Positions 41,143 to 48,910 of a DNA stretch of 64,000 nucleotides are shown here, in pieces. Both the position numbers and the translations under genes were made by a program. This DNA comes from Candidatus Gracilibacteria bacterium (GTDB taxonomy: Bacteria > Patescibacteriota > Gracilibacteria > BD1-5 > JAGOOR01). Every line of letters starts with the position of its first letter. Positions within the stretch are counted from its first letter, which is position 1. The DNA lies in assembly GCA_041660965.1 (NCBI GenBank), contig JBAZVH010000001.1, positions 637,117 to 701,116 of the forward strand, written 5' to 3'. A model generated the notes under the pieces. It was not told where the DNA came from and searched no databases. It saw only the letters and a list, made by a program, of their open reading frames with translations.

Positions 41143-41805
41143 TTATTTCTGTAGAATTTTATATTTCCCATTACAGAACTTTTCTATATTTTCACATATT
41201 CTTAGTAATCATTCATCCACATATTCTTGCGAGGTTTCCTTATTTCCTTGTACATAAACAAGAAATGATATTGTTTCGAGTCTTATTTTTGTTTCATCAC
41301 AGTTTTTTAAATCCATACGACAAAGTATTTTTTCTTCATCTAAACATGCGTATTCATTTTTTGTTACAGATTCATGGTTATCTTTTCCAAGAGGTGTATA
41401 CTTTTCTGTTCCGTCGGTATTTGTAAATCTGATATCACCTTTGATATGATCAACATCATGTGCACCGACTGACAATAAAGTTTTCAATGAGACTATATTA
41501 CAACAGTCCACAATCTTATTTATATTTGGTAACATTTTTACTTTCTTGACCAATAGTAGTAAGTGTTCTGCTGGCGGTGTTCCCCTCAGGCCTCTCTTTC
41601 TATATAATTCTTTATATGCTTTCAAGATATCTGAGCTTAGCATGTTATCTATATCTAATTCTTTAATAGTCGTTTTAATGTGTTTTTCCAATGTGTTACC
41701 TCTGCGTTTTGAGTTTTTTGGCACAGAAAAAATAGCTAGGGCTACTTTTATGCCATCATTAAGAAGATTATCAGAGATAGAGTATCGTATGATTTTTTCT
41801 GTCAT
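41143..41805 (-). CDS. B3/B4 domain protein (tRNA-editing-like)
   Basis: 220 residues. Contains the B3/B4 fold found in the beta subunit of phenylalanyl-tRNA synthetase: GTPPAEHLLLLVKKVKMLPNI, IVDCCNIVSLKTLLSVGAHDVDHIKGDI, then YTPLGKDNHES. Free-standing B3/B4 proteins are thought to edit or hydrolyse mischarged tRNAs, but this is not proven for most. One UGA = Gly (VDEGLLRI) extends the track fragment to TAA at 41143. It lies beside the Nudix gene on the same strand. Confidence 0.75.
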
Positions 41806-41823
41806 TATCCTTTCATAGAATTA

Positions 41824-42276
41824 TTATTTAGAGTTTTCGATATATTCCTTAATCAACTTTCTCTCCCCCTTGTGTCGCATATCGACGAGGGCATCTTCTA
41901 TTTTGACCCAGAGGGTCGCTTCATCATGGAAATTGGTATGTTGTTTGCCGGATTTTTCTATAAGGAAAAAGGTGGTTTTTTTTCGTCGTTTCCTGTCTCG
42001 TACAATTCAGACTATATCTCCGAGCTTGAAATCATAGATACCAGTTTCTTCTCGGAATTCACGAACAGCTGCTTTTTCCAGCGTCTCTCCTGCTTTGCAT
42101 CGTCATTTAGGGAGCATGATTTTTCCATTTTTATGGCAGACGCAGAGTACTTCTGGTGTGGTACCGTGTTTTCGGATGCATACTCATCAGGCACAAGGAT
42201 CGAGCCAAAAGAGAGACGAGATAAATCTATTTGACCTCTTCCAGAGACGGAAAAGTGGATGTAAATTCTTTTTCAT
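41824..42276 (-). CDS. Nudix hydrolase
   Basis: 150 residues in code 25; the standard code shows only short frames in the wrong phase. The Nudix box reads G-RCKAG-E-TLEKAAV-REFREETGI (GX5EX7REUXEEXGU), with its first Gly encoded by UGA. Upstream KHGTTPEVLCVCHKNGKIMLPK is the usual first strand. Likely a nucleotide pyrophosphatase such as 8-oxo-dGTPase, but the substrate is open. TACAAT lies 6 nt before the ATG, suggesting a leaderless transcript. Confidence 0.85.
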
Positions 42277-42367
42277 AGTGGCATTGTATGAGATTTTTCT
42301 AAAAATCGAAGAAATAAATTTGCATAATCTGATATTTTATTTATACTCCCGCTACTTTATATAGAGA

Positions 42368-42444
42368 GGGGGTGTAGCTCAGCTGGTTAGAGCGCCGCCC
42401 TGTCACGGCGGAGGTCGCGGGTTCGAGCCCCGTCGCTCCCGCCA
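42368..42444 (+). tRNA. tRNA-Asp (anticodon GTC)
   Basis: Acceptor GGGGGTG/CGCTCCC (with G-T pairs), discriminator G, encoded CCA. Anticodon arm CCGCC-CTGTCAC-GGCGG gives GTC. Confidence 0.93.
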
Positions 42445-42528
42445 GATATCTTGTCTGGTGGCCCTCGTATGTATGAAGCATTTTTCATTTATTATTTATT
42501 CTTTATATTTAATATCTGAATGAGGTAT

Positions 42529-42605
42529 GGGGTCTTAGCTCAATTGGCTAGAGCGCCTGCTTTGCACGCAGGAGGTTAAGGGTTCGATTCCCTTAGACTC
42601 CACCA
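42529..42605 (+). tRNA. tRNA-Ala (anticodon TGC)
   Basis: Acceptor GGGGTCT/AGACTCC, discriminator A, encoded CCA. Anticodon arm CCTGC-TTTGCAC-GCAGG gives TGC. Confidence 0.93.
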
Positions 42606-42712
42606 TTTTTTTAATTAAAAGTTAAAAATTAAAAGTTAAAAATGTAACGGAAGTTATGTTTTTTATCTCCTTAATTCTTAATTCTTAATTCTTAATTTTT
42701 CACTTTATTGCT

Positions 42713-42934
42713 ATGACATGATCAGGAAAAAGACCCAGAAATATGATATACATCGTGAGCAAACGACGTGCCATCACTGGAGATAAAATCAAAAATGCCC
42801 AAAAGACGTATGAAAAACTCGTTCGTCGTGAAAAGCATGAAGGTATGACACCTTGGCTTGTCGATGCTTTCGCAAAGTCAGTCGCACGACTCAAGAAGAT
42901 GGGGCTCTCACATCTCACAAAAACAAAAATATAA
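42713..42934 (+). CDS. Small basic protein upstream of tuf, unknown
   Basis: 73 residues with UGA = Gly at position 3 (MTGSGKRPRN). Strongly basic: IYIVSKRRAITGDKIKNAQKT, YEKLVRREKHEGM, ARLKKMGLSHLTKTKI. Size, charge and position before tuf-rpsJ-rpmB suggest a ribosome-associated or nucleic acid-binding protein. I do not recognise a known ribosomal protein. Start ATG 42713 is used rather than 42743 because the extension is equally basic. Confidence 0.6.
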
Positions 42935-42951
42935 ATCTCTAATTTTTTCTT

Positions 42952-43044
42952 ATGCCACGTATCGCATTTAAATGACATAAAAAGCTCCGCAGAGCAATTC
43001 TTATCATCGATAAGAAAGTCCGAAAACTCAAGAAGAAAAAATAA
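42952..43044 (+). CDS. Tiny basic protein upstream of tuf, unknown
   Basis: 30 residues: MPRIAFKGHKKLRRAILIID then a Lys-rich end (KKVRKLKKKK). One UGA = Gly. It follows the TTTTTTCTTATG start context seen across this window. Extreme charge suggests rRNA binding, like very short ribosomal proteins. Too short for a family call; could be a chance frame, but its context is consistent. Confidence 0.5.
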
Positions 43045-43047
43045 AAT

Positions 43048-43074
43048 TTGAATTATTCTTGTTTTTCCTATAAT
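43048..43074 (+). promoter_or_regulatory. tuf promoter (TTGAAT-N15-TATAAT)
   Basis: TTGAAT at 43048-43053, 15-nt spacer, TATAAT at 43069-43074; the ATG of tuf is 35 nt downstream after a T-rich leader with no Shine-Dalgarno. Confidence 0.65.
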
Positions 43075-43109
43075 ACCGTTACTTATTTTTATTTCCCTAT
43101 TTCTTTTTT

Positions 43110-44297
43110 ATGGCTGAATTTGTACGCAACAAACCTCACGTCAATGTCGGAACTATCTGACATATCGACCACGGTAAGACCACCCTTACTGCTGCTTTGA
43201 CAGCTGTAGGTACGAGTGGAGGTACTGGCGCTGTTACCTATGCTGATATCGCAAAAGGTGGTACCGCTCGTGCTGGATCTGACAAGATCATCACTATTTC
43301 TACGTCTCACGTAGAGTATGAGTCTCCAAAGAGACACTATGCTCACGTTGACTGTCCAGGACATGCTGACTACGTCAAGAACATGATTACTGGTGCTGCT
43401 CAGATGGATGGTGCTATTCTCGTAGTATCAGCTGTTGATGGTGTGATGCCTCAAACTCGTGAACACGTACTTCTCGCATCTCAAGTAGGTGTGAAGAGAA
43501 TCGTCGTATTCCTCAACAAATGTGATATTGCTGATCCAGAGCTTACTGAGCTCGTAGAGATGGAAGTTCGTGAACTTCTTACGAAATATGGATTTGATGG
43601 AGACAATGCTCCGATTATCCAAGGTTCTGCTTTCACTGCTCTCAACAATCCAACTGATCCAGTTGCCTCAAAGGGTGTTCGAGATCTTCTCGATGCTCTT
43701 GACACGTATATCGAAGAACCAGTTCGTGACCTCGACAAGCCATTCCTTATGTCTGTAGAAGATGTCTTCTCTATCAAGGGACGAGGAACTGTTGCGACAG
43801 GTCGTATCGAACAAGGTATCGTAAAAATCAATGATGAAGTCGAGATCGTCGGTATCCGTGACACACAGAAATGTGTGGTTACTGGAGTCGAGATGTTTAA
43901 AAAACAACTTGGTCAAGGTCAAGCTGGTGACAACGCAGGTCTCCTCCTCCGAGGTATTGAGCGTGAACAGATCGAGCGAGGACAAGTTCTCGCGAAGCCA
44001 GGATCTATCAAGCCACACAAGAAATTCGAAGCTGAAGTGTACGTACTCAAAAAAGAGGAAGGTGGACGACATACTCCGTTCTTCAAGGGCTACAAACCAC
44101 AATTTTATATCCGAACAACAGATGTGACAGGAGCTATCGAGCTTCCAGCAGGTGTTGAGATGGTTATGCCAGGTGATAGCATCAAGTTCCTCGTAGAACT
44201 CGGTTGTGGTGTCGCTATGGAACTCCAGCTCCGATTCGCTATCCGAGAGGGTGGACGAACTGTCGGCTCTGGTATTATTACAAAAATTCTCGATTAA
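43110..44297 (+). CDS. tuf: Elongation factor Tu
   Basis: 395 residues. GTPase that brings aminoacyl-tRNA to the ribosome. P-loop [17 protein letters not shown], whose first Gly here is the single UGA codon in the gene; [32 protein letters not shown]; domain 2/3 motifs [47 protein letters not shown]. One oddity: at residues 59-63 the switch I motif, nearly universally RGITI, reads KIITI, after a low-complexity GTARAGSD. Other Gly codons are GGT/GGA, showing avoidance of UGA in a highly expressed gene. Confidence 0.98.
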
Positions 44298-44299
44298 TT

Positions 44300-44827
44300 A
44301 TGTCCGCTCAAACCAAAACTTCTGCAAAAGCAATAAAAACGAAAGCTGCTCCAGCAAAGAAGACTGCTCCTTCGACACGCTCCCCTTCGACAAGCTCAGG
44401 GTCGAAGACAGGATCTACGACAAAGAAAACTCCAGCAAAAGTGACTAAAAAAGTTGGGAAAGTGACTAAAAAAGCTATCTCTTCCAAAATCACGAAGGTT
44501 TCTGCTGTTTCAAAAACAGAAACTCTCAAGATTTCTGTGAAAGCTTTTGAGCACCGAGTGGTCGATGAAGCTGTCAAAAAAATCATTAGTGCTGCTCAGG
44601 ACACAGGGTCTCATACCGTTGGACCTATTCCTCTGCCTACTAAGATTGAAAAGTTCACTGTGAACCGATCAACATTTGTCAATAAAAACGCTCGTGAGCA
44701 GTTTGAGATTCGTCGTCATCGACGCATTCTCCTCATCAATTCTCCTACTCCAGAGACGCTTGAAACTCTTCAAAAGATCAATCTCCCTTCCGGTGTCGGT
44801 GTTGATATCGCTATTATCTCAGCTTAA
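44300..44827 (+). CDS. rpsJ: Ribosomal protein uS10 with long basic N-terminal extension
   Basis: 175 residues, against about 102 for the family. The S10 core begins at about residue 75: LKISVKAFEHRVVDEAVKKI, GPIPLPTKIEKFTVNRST, REQFEIRRHRRILLI. The first 70 residues are Lys/Ala/Thr-rich. Inside this (SPSTSSGSKTGS) the DNA is a CTTCGACAAGCTCAGG-type dispersed repeat (44369-44407). The extension could contact rRNA or be disordered. It lies 2 nt after tuf; no other S10-operon gene follows. Confidence 0.93.
   Translation: MSAQTKTSAKAIKTKAAPAKKTAPSTRSPSTSSGSKTGSTTKKTPAKVTKKVGKVTKKAISSKITKVSAVSKTETLKISVKAFEHRVVDEAVKKIISAAQDTGSHTVGPIPLPTKIEKFTVNRSTFVNKNAREQFEIRRHRRILLINSPTPETLETLQKINLPSGVGVDIAIISA
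44369..44407 (+). repeat. CTTCGACAAGCTCAGG repeat inside rpsJ
   Basis: CCTTCGACACGCTCCCCTTC with GACAAGCTCAGGGTCGAAG: the imperfect palindrome family also seen at 38758-38792. In frame within the S10 extension. Confidence 0.7.
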
Positions 44828-44847
44828 ATCTCTTATCTTATTGTATT

Positions 44848-45069
44848 ATGACCCGAATCTGCGTCTATACCGGTAAAACAACTGGATCAGGAAACAAAGT
44901 TTCTCACTCTGTACGTCGTACAAAAAGAACGTTTCTTGCTAATCTTTTTTACAAGAAAATCCGCGATCCACGCGATGGTATCGTGTATCGACTTCGTCTT
45001 TCTGCTGCTGCTATTCGTACTATGAGAAAAAAGGGCGTAGTTGCTTTCTTGCAAGACTTTGGTTTGTAG
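44848..45069 (+). CDS. rpmB: Ribosomal protein bL28
   Basis: 73 residues. L28 features: CVYTGKTTGSGNKVSHSVRR, TKRTFLANLFYKKI, RLRLSAAAIRTMRKKG. A component of the large subunit. Conserved Arg positions use CGA and CGT, confirming CGA = Arg in this genome. Ends at TAG, followed by a terminator at 45094. Confidence 0.92.
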   Translation: MTRICVYTGKTTGSGNKVSHSVRRTKRTFLANLFYKKIRDPRDGIVYRLRLSAAAIRTMRKKGVVAFLQDFGL

Positions 45070-45093
45070 TAGTCTGTATCAAAACAAAATATA

Positions 45094-45119
45094 AAAACTC
45101 CCTTCGGGGAGTTTTTTAT
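45094..45119 (+). terminator. Rho-independent terminator of the tuf-rpsJ-rpmB transcript
   Basis: AAAACTCCC-TTCG-GGGAGTTTTTT: a stable UUCG tetraloop hairpin with a T tail. Confidence 0.9.
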
Positions 45120-45180
45120 AAGGAAAATATTGCTTGCTCTCATAATAAAATCACTATAATCAGCATACAGCTCTATGTTA

Positions 45181-45230
45181 GCTATAGATAGAGCAGAAGA
45201 TAGAGAAAGGAATTTTTTAAAAATTCTTTA
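45181..45230 (+). repeat. AGATAGAGCAGAAGATAGAG repeat
   Basis: One clean copy (45186-45213) before the broken tRNA-Thr; a second at 45424-45450 between the two intact tRNAs. Both read on the plus strand. Confidence 0.65.
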
Positions 45231-45272
45231 AATTCTTTTCTTTGGCTATATCTTTTTGCTTATGCTTTATTT

Positions 45273-45326
45273 GCCGATTTAGCTCAGCTGGTAGAGTCCG
45301 CCTAGGCGGATAAACCTTAGGCATCG
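45273..45326 (+). pseudogene. Broken tRNA-Thr copy with palindrome in place of the anticodon arm
   Basis: GCCGATTTAGCTCAGCTGGT with AGAG is identical to the intact tRNA-Thr 66 nt downstream. Then TCCGCCTAGGCGGA (45297-45310) replaces the 5' anticodon strand, after which TAAACCTTAGG and CATCG resume briefly. T arm and 3' acceptor are missing. Confidence 0.8.
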
Positions 45327-45338
45327 CAAAAAGTATTT

Positions 45339-45414
45339 GCCGATTTAGCTCAGCTGGTAGAGCGAAGGTATCGTAAACCTTAGGTCATCGGTTCAAATCC
45401 GATAATCGGCTCCA
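45339..45414 (+). tRNA. tRNA-Thr (anticodon CGT)
   Basis: Acceptor GCCGATT/AATCGGC, discriminator T, encoded CCA. Anticodon arm AAGGT-ATCGTAA-ACCTT gives CGT (reads ACG). The T arm ATCGG/CCGAT is intact. Confidence 0.92.
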
Positions 45415-45507
45415 TGTTAGCCATAGATAGAGCAGAAGATAGAGAATGGACATAGTATGTCAATACATTCCTTTCTCTGGCTGTATCTCTAGCTTTTTCT
45501 CATATTT

Positions 45508-45582
45508 GCCCGCGTAGCTCAGTGGAAGAGCAGTAGCCTTCTAAGCTAAAGGTCGTAGGTCCGATCCCTACCGCGGGTACCA
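45508..45582 (+). tRNA. tRNA-Arg (anticodon TCT)
   Basis: Acceptor GCCCGCG/CGCGGGT, discriminator A, encoded CCA. Anticodon loop CTTCTAA gives TCT (reads AGA/AGG). Confidence 0.92.
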
Positions 45583-45731
45583 TGAAACGTTTTAAGTGTT
45601 TCATATGTTTAATAGGTTTAATAGGTTTAATTCGTTGAAATAAGAGTGTGTAAGTTTGTAAGTGCTTGGGTGCTTGAGCAAAAAATATATAATCCTTCCT
45701 GTTCCTTAGCATATCCCTTTCTTAACTTTTT
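45583..45731. repeat. Low-complexity AT-rich intergenic stretch
   Basis: Reiterated GTTTAATAGGTTTAATAGG (the reverse of AAACCTATTAAACC seen elsewhere) and GTGTAAGTTTGTAAGTGCTT with GGGTGCTTGAG, related to AAGCACTTACACAC at 7960. No gene. Confidence 0.6.
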
Positions 45732-46604
45732 ATGCCGAAACTTGCTATCACATCCGTGTATGCCAACCCTCTCCATCCAGGGCATATCGAATGTCTGGAG
45801 CTTTCAAAAAGCCAAACAGGAGCAGATGAATTGTGGGTGATCATAAATAATGATAAACAAGCAGAATTGAAGCGAGGTGAAAAGAGTTTCCAAAATGAGC
45901 GATTTCGTATGGATGTGGTGGGAGCACTCAAGCCAGTTGATAGGGTATTTTTGAGTATTGACCAAGATAAAAGTGTTTGCCAGAGTCTTGATATGGTAAT
46001 CCGTGAAGCAAAGGAAACTGGTCAGTTTGATGAGATTATTTTTACCAAATGAGGTGATCGTTTTGCTTCTGAGATTCCAGAAGCTGGTATTCTCGCTTCT
46101 CATGGAGTGCGAATTGTAGATGGGCTTGGTGCCAAAACACATAATTCGAGTGACTTTCTGAAACTCAAAAATAAGGATGATGAAACAAAATTAAAAGAAA
46201 CACTCGAGAAACTCCCTGAAGATCACAAACAAGACCGATATTTGGAGATAGGATATCGTCCGTGGGGGGTGTATTATGTACTGGAGGATGAGGCACTGTT
46301 TAAAGTGAAAAAAATTATTGTACAGCCAGGATTGCGACTTTCTCTTCAGAGTCATGAGCACCGAAGTGAACACTGGACGGTTGTATCGGGCACAGCAAGG
46401 GTCGATATTCGCTCGCCAGACCAAGCTTCCTCTGAACAGTTACAGATTCTCAATGTAAATGAAAGTTGTTACATTCCTTGTTGATATATTCATCGCCTCA
46501 TAAACACCTCCTCTGATCCTGTGGTGTTGATAGAAGTTCAGTGTGGTGACTATATGGGTGAAGATGATATTCATCGCTATGAGGACGATTTTTGACGAAA
46601 CTAG
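45732..46604 (+). CDS. Cytidylyltransferase-like / mannose-6-phosphate isomerase cupin fusion
   Basis: 290 residues with four UGA = Gly. N-terminal half: nucleotidyltransferase-like, SVYANPLHPGHIECLELSK (the (H/T)xGH motif HPGH), WVIINNDKQAELKRGE, FDEIIFTKGGDR. C-terminal half: the type II mannose-6-phosphate isomerase/ManC cupin, YRPWGVYYVLEDE, VQPGLRLSLQSHEHRSEHWT, ESCYIPCGYIHRLINTS. The join is at about residue 155. Likely makes or modifies an activated sugar or alcohol for a surface polymer. Such a pairing of a cytidylyltransferase-type head with a ManC cupin, without the usual GDP-mannose pyrophosphorylase half, is unusual. Confidence 0.75.
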
Positions 46605-46850
46605 GAGTATCGTCATTCCTGCGTAGGCAGGAATCTATCCCGTTCCGTCATTCTGAACTCGATTCAGAATCCAGGTCATCAAGCTATTCCAATTACAGGA
46701 TTCATTTTCGTACTTTTGATGGCAAAAGTACTGCAAAACCACCGAAAGCAAATAAACTCGCTCTCCAGTTCTTCATCGTATTCTGTTTTTCAGGACGCTC
46801 AAACAGTATTTGCTCTCGGACTCTCATTTCTGTTTATGGTGCAAATGAAG
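46605..46850 (+). repeat. Repeat cluster
   Basis: GTCATTCCTGCGTAGGCAGG with AATC (46613-46637), ATTCTGAACTCGATTCAGAA, and the TTTTCGTACTTTTGATGGCAAAAGTAC hairpin plus GCAAATAAACTCGCTCTCC ... GACGCTCAAACAGTATTTGC (46700-46830), closely similar to 38587-38705. No gene. Confidence 0.75.
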
Positions 46851-46855
46851 TAAAA

Positions 46856-47809
46856 TTACACGGAGAATATTCTTTTAATCTTCTCTTTCGCCTCAATTCT
46901 GTCTTCCGGATAGGTCATTCCGAACCATTCACTGGTTGTAGGAAGTGCGTAGATGTCACCTTTTTTTTCTACTATCATTTCCATGACGACAGAAGGGAGA
47001 AAAAATTCTCTCTTTTCATCGTGTCCATATTCCTTGAAAAATTTGATGCATTCTTGATCGAGTAACTCTAGGAAGCTTTTTTGAAAACCAAAAAGATTCA
47101 TATTCGCTGGCACCTGTGGATTCAGAATAATCTCATGTCCATCTTGGCATGTGTGTGTCAAAACCCCCCCTACCCCCCCTTGTCAGGGGGGCATTTTCCA
47201 GGCGATTTTGGTATGCTCCAGTATTTTTACCAGTTTACCATCTACTACTTCACAAATACCGCGTGCGACCGTTCCATATTTTGAGAGAGTGTTTTGTAGG
47301 GGATAGGTGACGACGCAGTGCGAGTTTAATTGGTTTAATTTGTTTTGTTGGTTTCATTCGTTGGGATGAATCAAGAAATCATAGGCCTGTTTGAGCGCTT
47401 CACGACCATAAAAATCATCAGCATTTATAACAATAAAAGGTCACTCAATACTTTTTCGTGCACACCAAACAGCATGGGCAGTTCCCCAGGGCTTGGAACG
47501 CTTTTGCGTTCCAGTTCAGAGTTCCGAGTGACGAGTTCCGAGTTCAGGAATTTCTGCGATTGTCTGTACGACGAGCTCGATTTGGATTTTTCCCTTATAT
47601 TTCTCGACAATCATTGTCTCAAAATCACTACGAATTCATTCACTCACAATACAGATAATTTTTTCTCCACCAAAGGATATCATATCTTGAATGGCAAATT
47701 CGAGGAGTATTTCCCCATTCGGTCCGATAGGATCGATTTGTTTGAGCCCACCATACCGGCTTCCGAGACCAGCAGCCATTATAACTAAACTAGGTTTAAT
47801 AGGTTTCAT
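46856..47809 (-). CDS. Sugar nucleotidyltransferase carrying three in-frame repeats
   Basis: 317 residues in code 25. The NTP-transferase fold is clear: the N-terminal VIMAAGLGSRYGGLKQIDPI (LGxGxR-x7-K type), then SFGGEKIICIVSEG, KPWGTAHAVWCA, and the metal-binding FIVINADDFYG. It should make an NDP-sugar. Three segments look foreign: about 86-100 (ELGTRHSELGTGTQKR, from a GGAACTCGTCACTCGGAACTC repeat), about 150-165 (NEGNQQNKLNQLNSH, from an AAACCAATTAAACC phrase), and about 207-220 (MPPGQGGVGGVLT, from the G/C-run repeat). Even the start MKPIKPSLVI coincides with AAACCTATTAAACC. The core motifs are intact, so it is probably functional. Confidence 0.8.
47164..47192 (-). repeat. G/C-run repeat inside the nucleotidyltransferase
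   Basis: CCCCCCTGACAAGGGGGG followed by TAGGGGGGG on the minus strand, in frame, with the central TGA translated as Gly. Same family as 11196-11296. Confidence 0.85.
47322..47364 (-). repeat. AAACCAATTAAACC phrase inside the nucleotidyltransferase
   Basis: Minus strand CAACGAATGAAACCAACAAA and AATTAAACCAATTAAACTCG; this phrase is otherwise intergenic (34 kb, 45.6 kb, 48.2 kb). In frame, one TGA read as Gly. Confidence 0.7.
47491..47548 (-). repeat. GGAACTCGTCACTCGGAACTC repeat inside the nucleotidyltransferase
   Basis: Minus strand GAACTCGGAACTCGTCACTC plus the palindrome GGAACGCAAAAGCGTTCC. A relative (CTCGGTACTCGTCACTCG) is intergenic at 48671-48690. Confidence 0.7.
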
Positions 47810-47841
47810 ACGTTTAATAGGTTTAATAAGTTAGGGGGAAA

Positions 47842-48201
47842 TTATTTGAGAGAATTGAGGTATTTCAAAAACCCATAGGTTACCTGAGAGGTATGGAGAT
47901 TTTGTTCGAAAAGTATTTCCGATTGCTCTTTTGAAAAATACCCAATATCTTGTCATAAATATATCATCGATCGTACTTCTGAGAGTGAGGATGTAGCTAT
48001 CATAAAGAACTGAATTCTATCTTTTGCAGTTGTACGAGCAAAACCTTCAGCAATGTTATTCATGACTGAAACGGAAGCTCTCTGAATCTGGTCGCGAAAG
48101 CTAAAATCTCGACACTCTCTTAGATATGCGTAAATAAGTTTTGTCTCTTTCCTTGCTTGTTGCCAACATTCGAGGTCTTCAAACTTTTGAATTGTGCTCA
48201 T
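47842..48201 (-). CDS. Four-helix bundle protein (23S rRNA-IVP family)
   Basis: 119 residues; the last 37 follow UGA = Gly (IYLGQDIGYF). Family pattern: FEDLECWQQARKETKLIYAY, DQIQRASVSVMNNIAEGFAR, QFFMIATSSLSEVRSMIY. These proteins form a pentameric four-helix bundle, often encoded near 23S intervening sequences or scattered near repeats. Role unknown. AT-rich AAACCTATTAAACC phrases flank it on both sides. Confidence 0.88.
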
Positions 48202-48289
48202 GTTCCTTATTAAATGAATAAAAACTTACCATCAACGTATAAAACCTATTAAACCAATCAAACGTATTAAACGATGTATGCTTGCGGCA

Positions 48290-48604
48290 CTACATGCCGC
48301 CGCCCATCATCCCTCCAAGGTCGATTCCCATATCTTTGGCGACGGATTGCATTCGAGTAGAAGCGATTTCTTGTGCCTTTTTCATACCTTTGTTGGTTGC
48401 TTGCATAATAGCATTTTCTGTTTTTTTCTGATCTGAGAGGATGCTTGGATCTTCGAAGACAACTGCAACCACCTTCATCTCACCATCGATAGTCACCACA
48501 AGCCCATCAACTTCTGCCTCGATATGAGTATTAGCGAGTTCTTTTTTGATTTTGCCCATTTCTTGCTGGAGACGCATCATTTCTTTTGCTTTGGAGTAGT
48601 CCAT
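48290..48604 (-). CDS. YbaB/EbfC nucleoid-associated protein
   Basis: 104 residues. Typical YbaB: YSKAKEMMRLQQEMGKIKKE, a central beta sheet (VVTIDGEMKVVAVVFEDP), and the C-terminal helix KKAQEIASTRMQSVAK. It binds DNA as a dimer. The C-terminus is Gly/Met-rich (GIDLGGMMGGGM). ATG 48604. Confidence 0.9.
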   Translation of the reverse strand: MDYSKAKEMMRLQQEMGKIKKELANTHIEAEVDGLVVTIDGEMKVVAVVFEDPSILSDQKKTENAIMQATNKGMKKAQEIASTRMQSVAKDMGIDLGGMMGGGM

Positions 48605-48740
48605 AGTAGAAAATTAAGAATTTAAAATTAAGAGTTTATAGTTCACGATTCACTGAGAGTTGGTATTTTCTCGGTACTCGTCACTCGACACTCTTTACTT
48701 GCCACGCATTGTATGATTTTTTCTCTTTTTGCAAAATACA

Positions 48741-48769
48741 ACCACCTTTCGGTGGGATTTTTTTTATTT
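48741..48769 (+). terminator. Orphan Rho-independent terminator
   Basis: ACCACCTTTCGGTGGGATTTTTTTT: strong stem with T tail on the plus strand, although no plus-strand gene precedes it. The 135 nt before it contain a CTCGGTACTCGTCACTCG repeat; a short untranslated RNA is possible. Confidence 0.65.
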
Positions 48770-48789
48770 TCACTATAATGCAGATAGTT

Positions 48790-48905
48790 ACAGTCATCCG
48801 CCTAGGCGGATAGGAAGGAATTCGCCCCAGCGAACAGATTATTGGTTCGGAAACCTATAAATCCATCAACCTATTAACTCAGTAAACCTACAAACCTAAT
48901 AAACC
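48790..48905 (+). repeat. Composite intergenic repeat before the RmuC-like gene
   Basis: AGTCA, TCCGCCTAGGCGGA (48797-48810), GGAAGGAATTCGCC, CCAGCGAACAGATTATTGGT, TTCGGAAACC, then AACTCAGTAAACCTACAAACC up to the ATG. Confidence 0.75.
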
Positions 48906-48910
48906 TTTTT

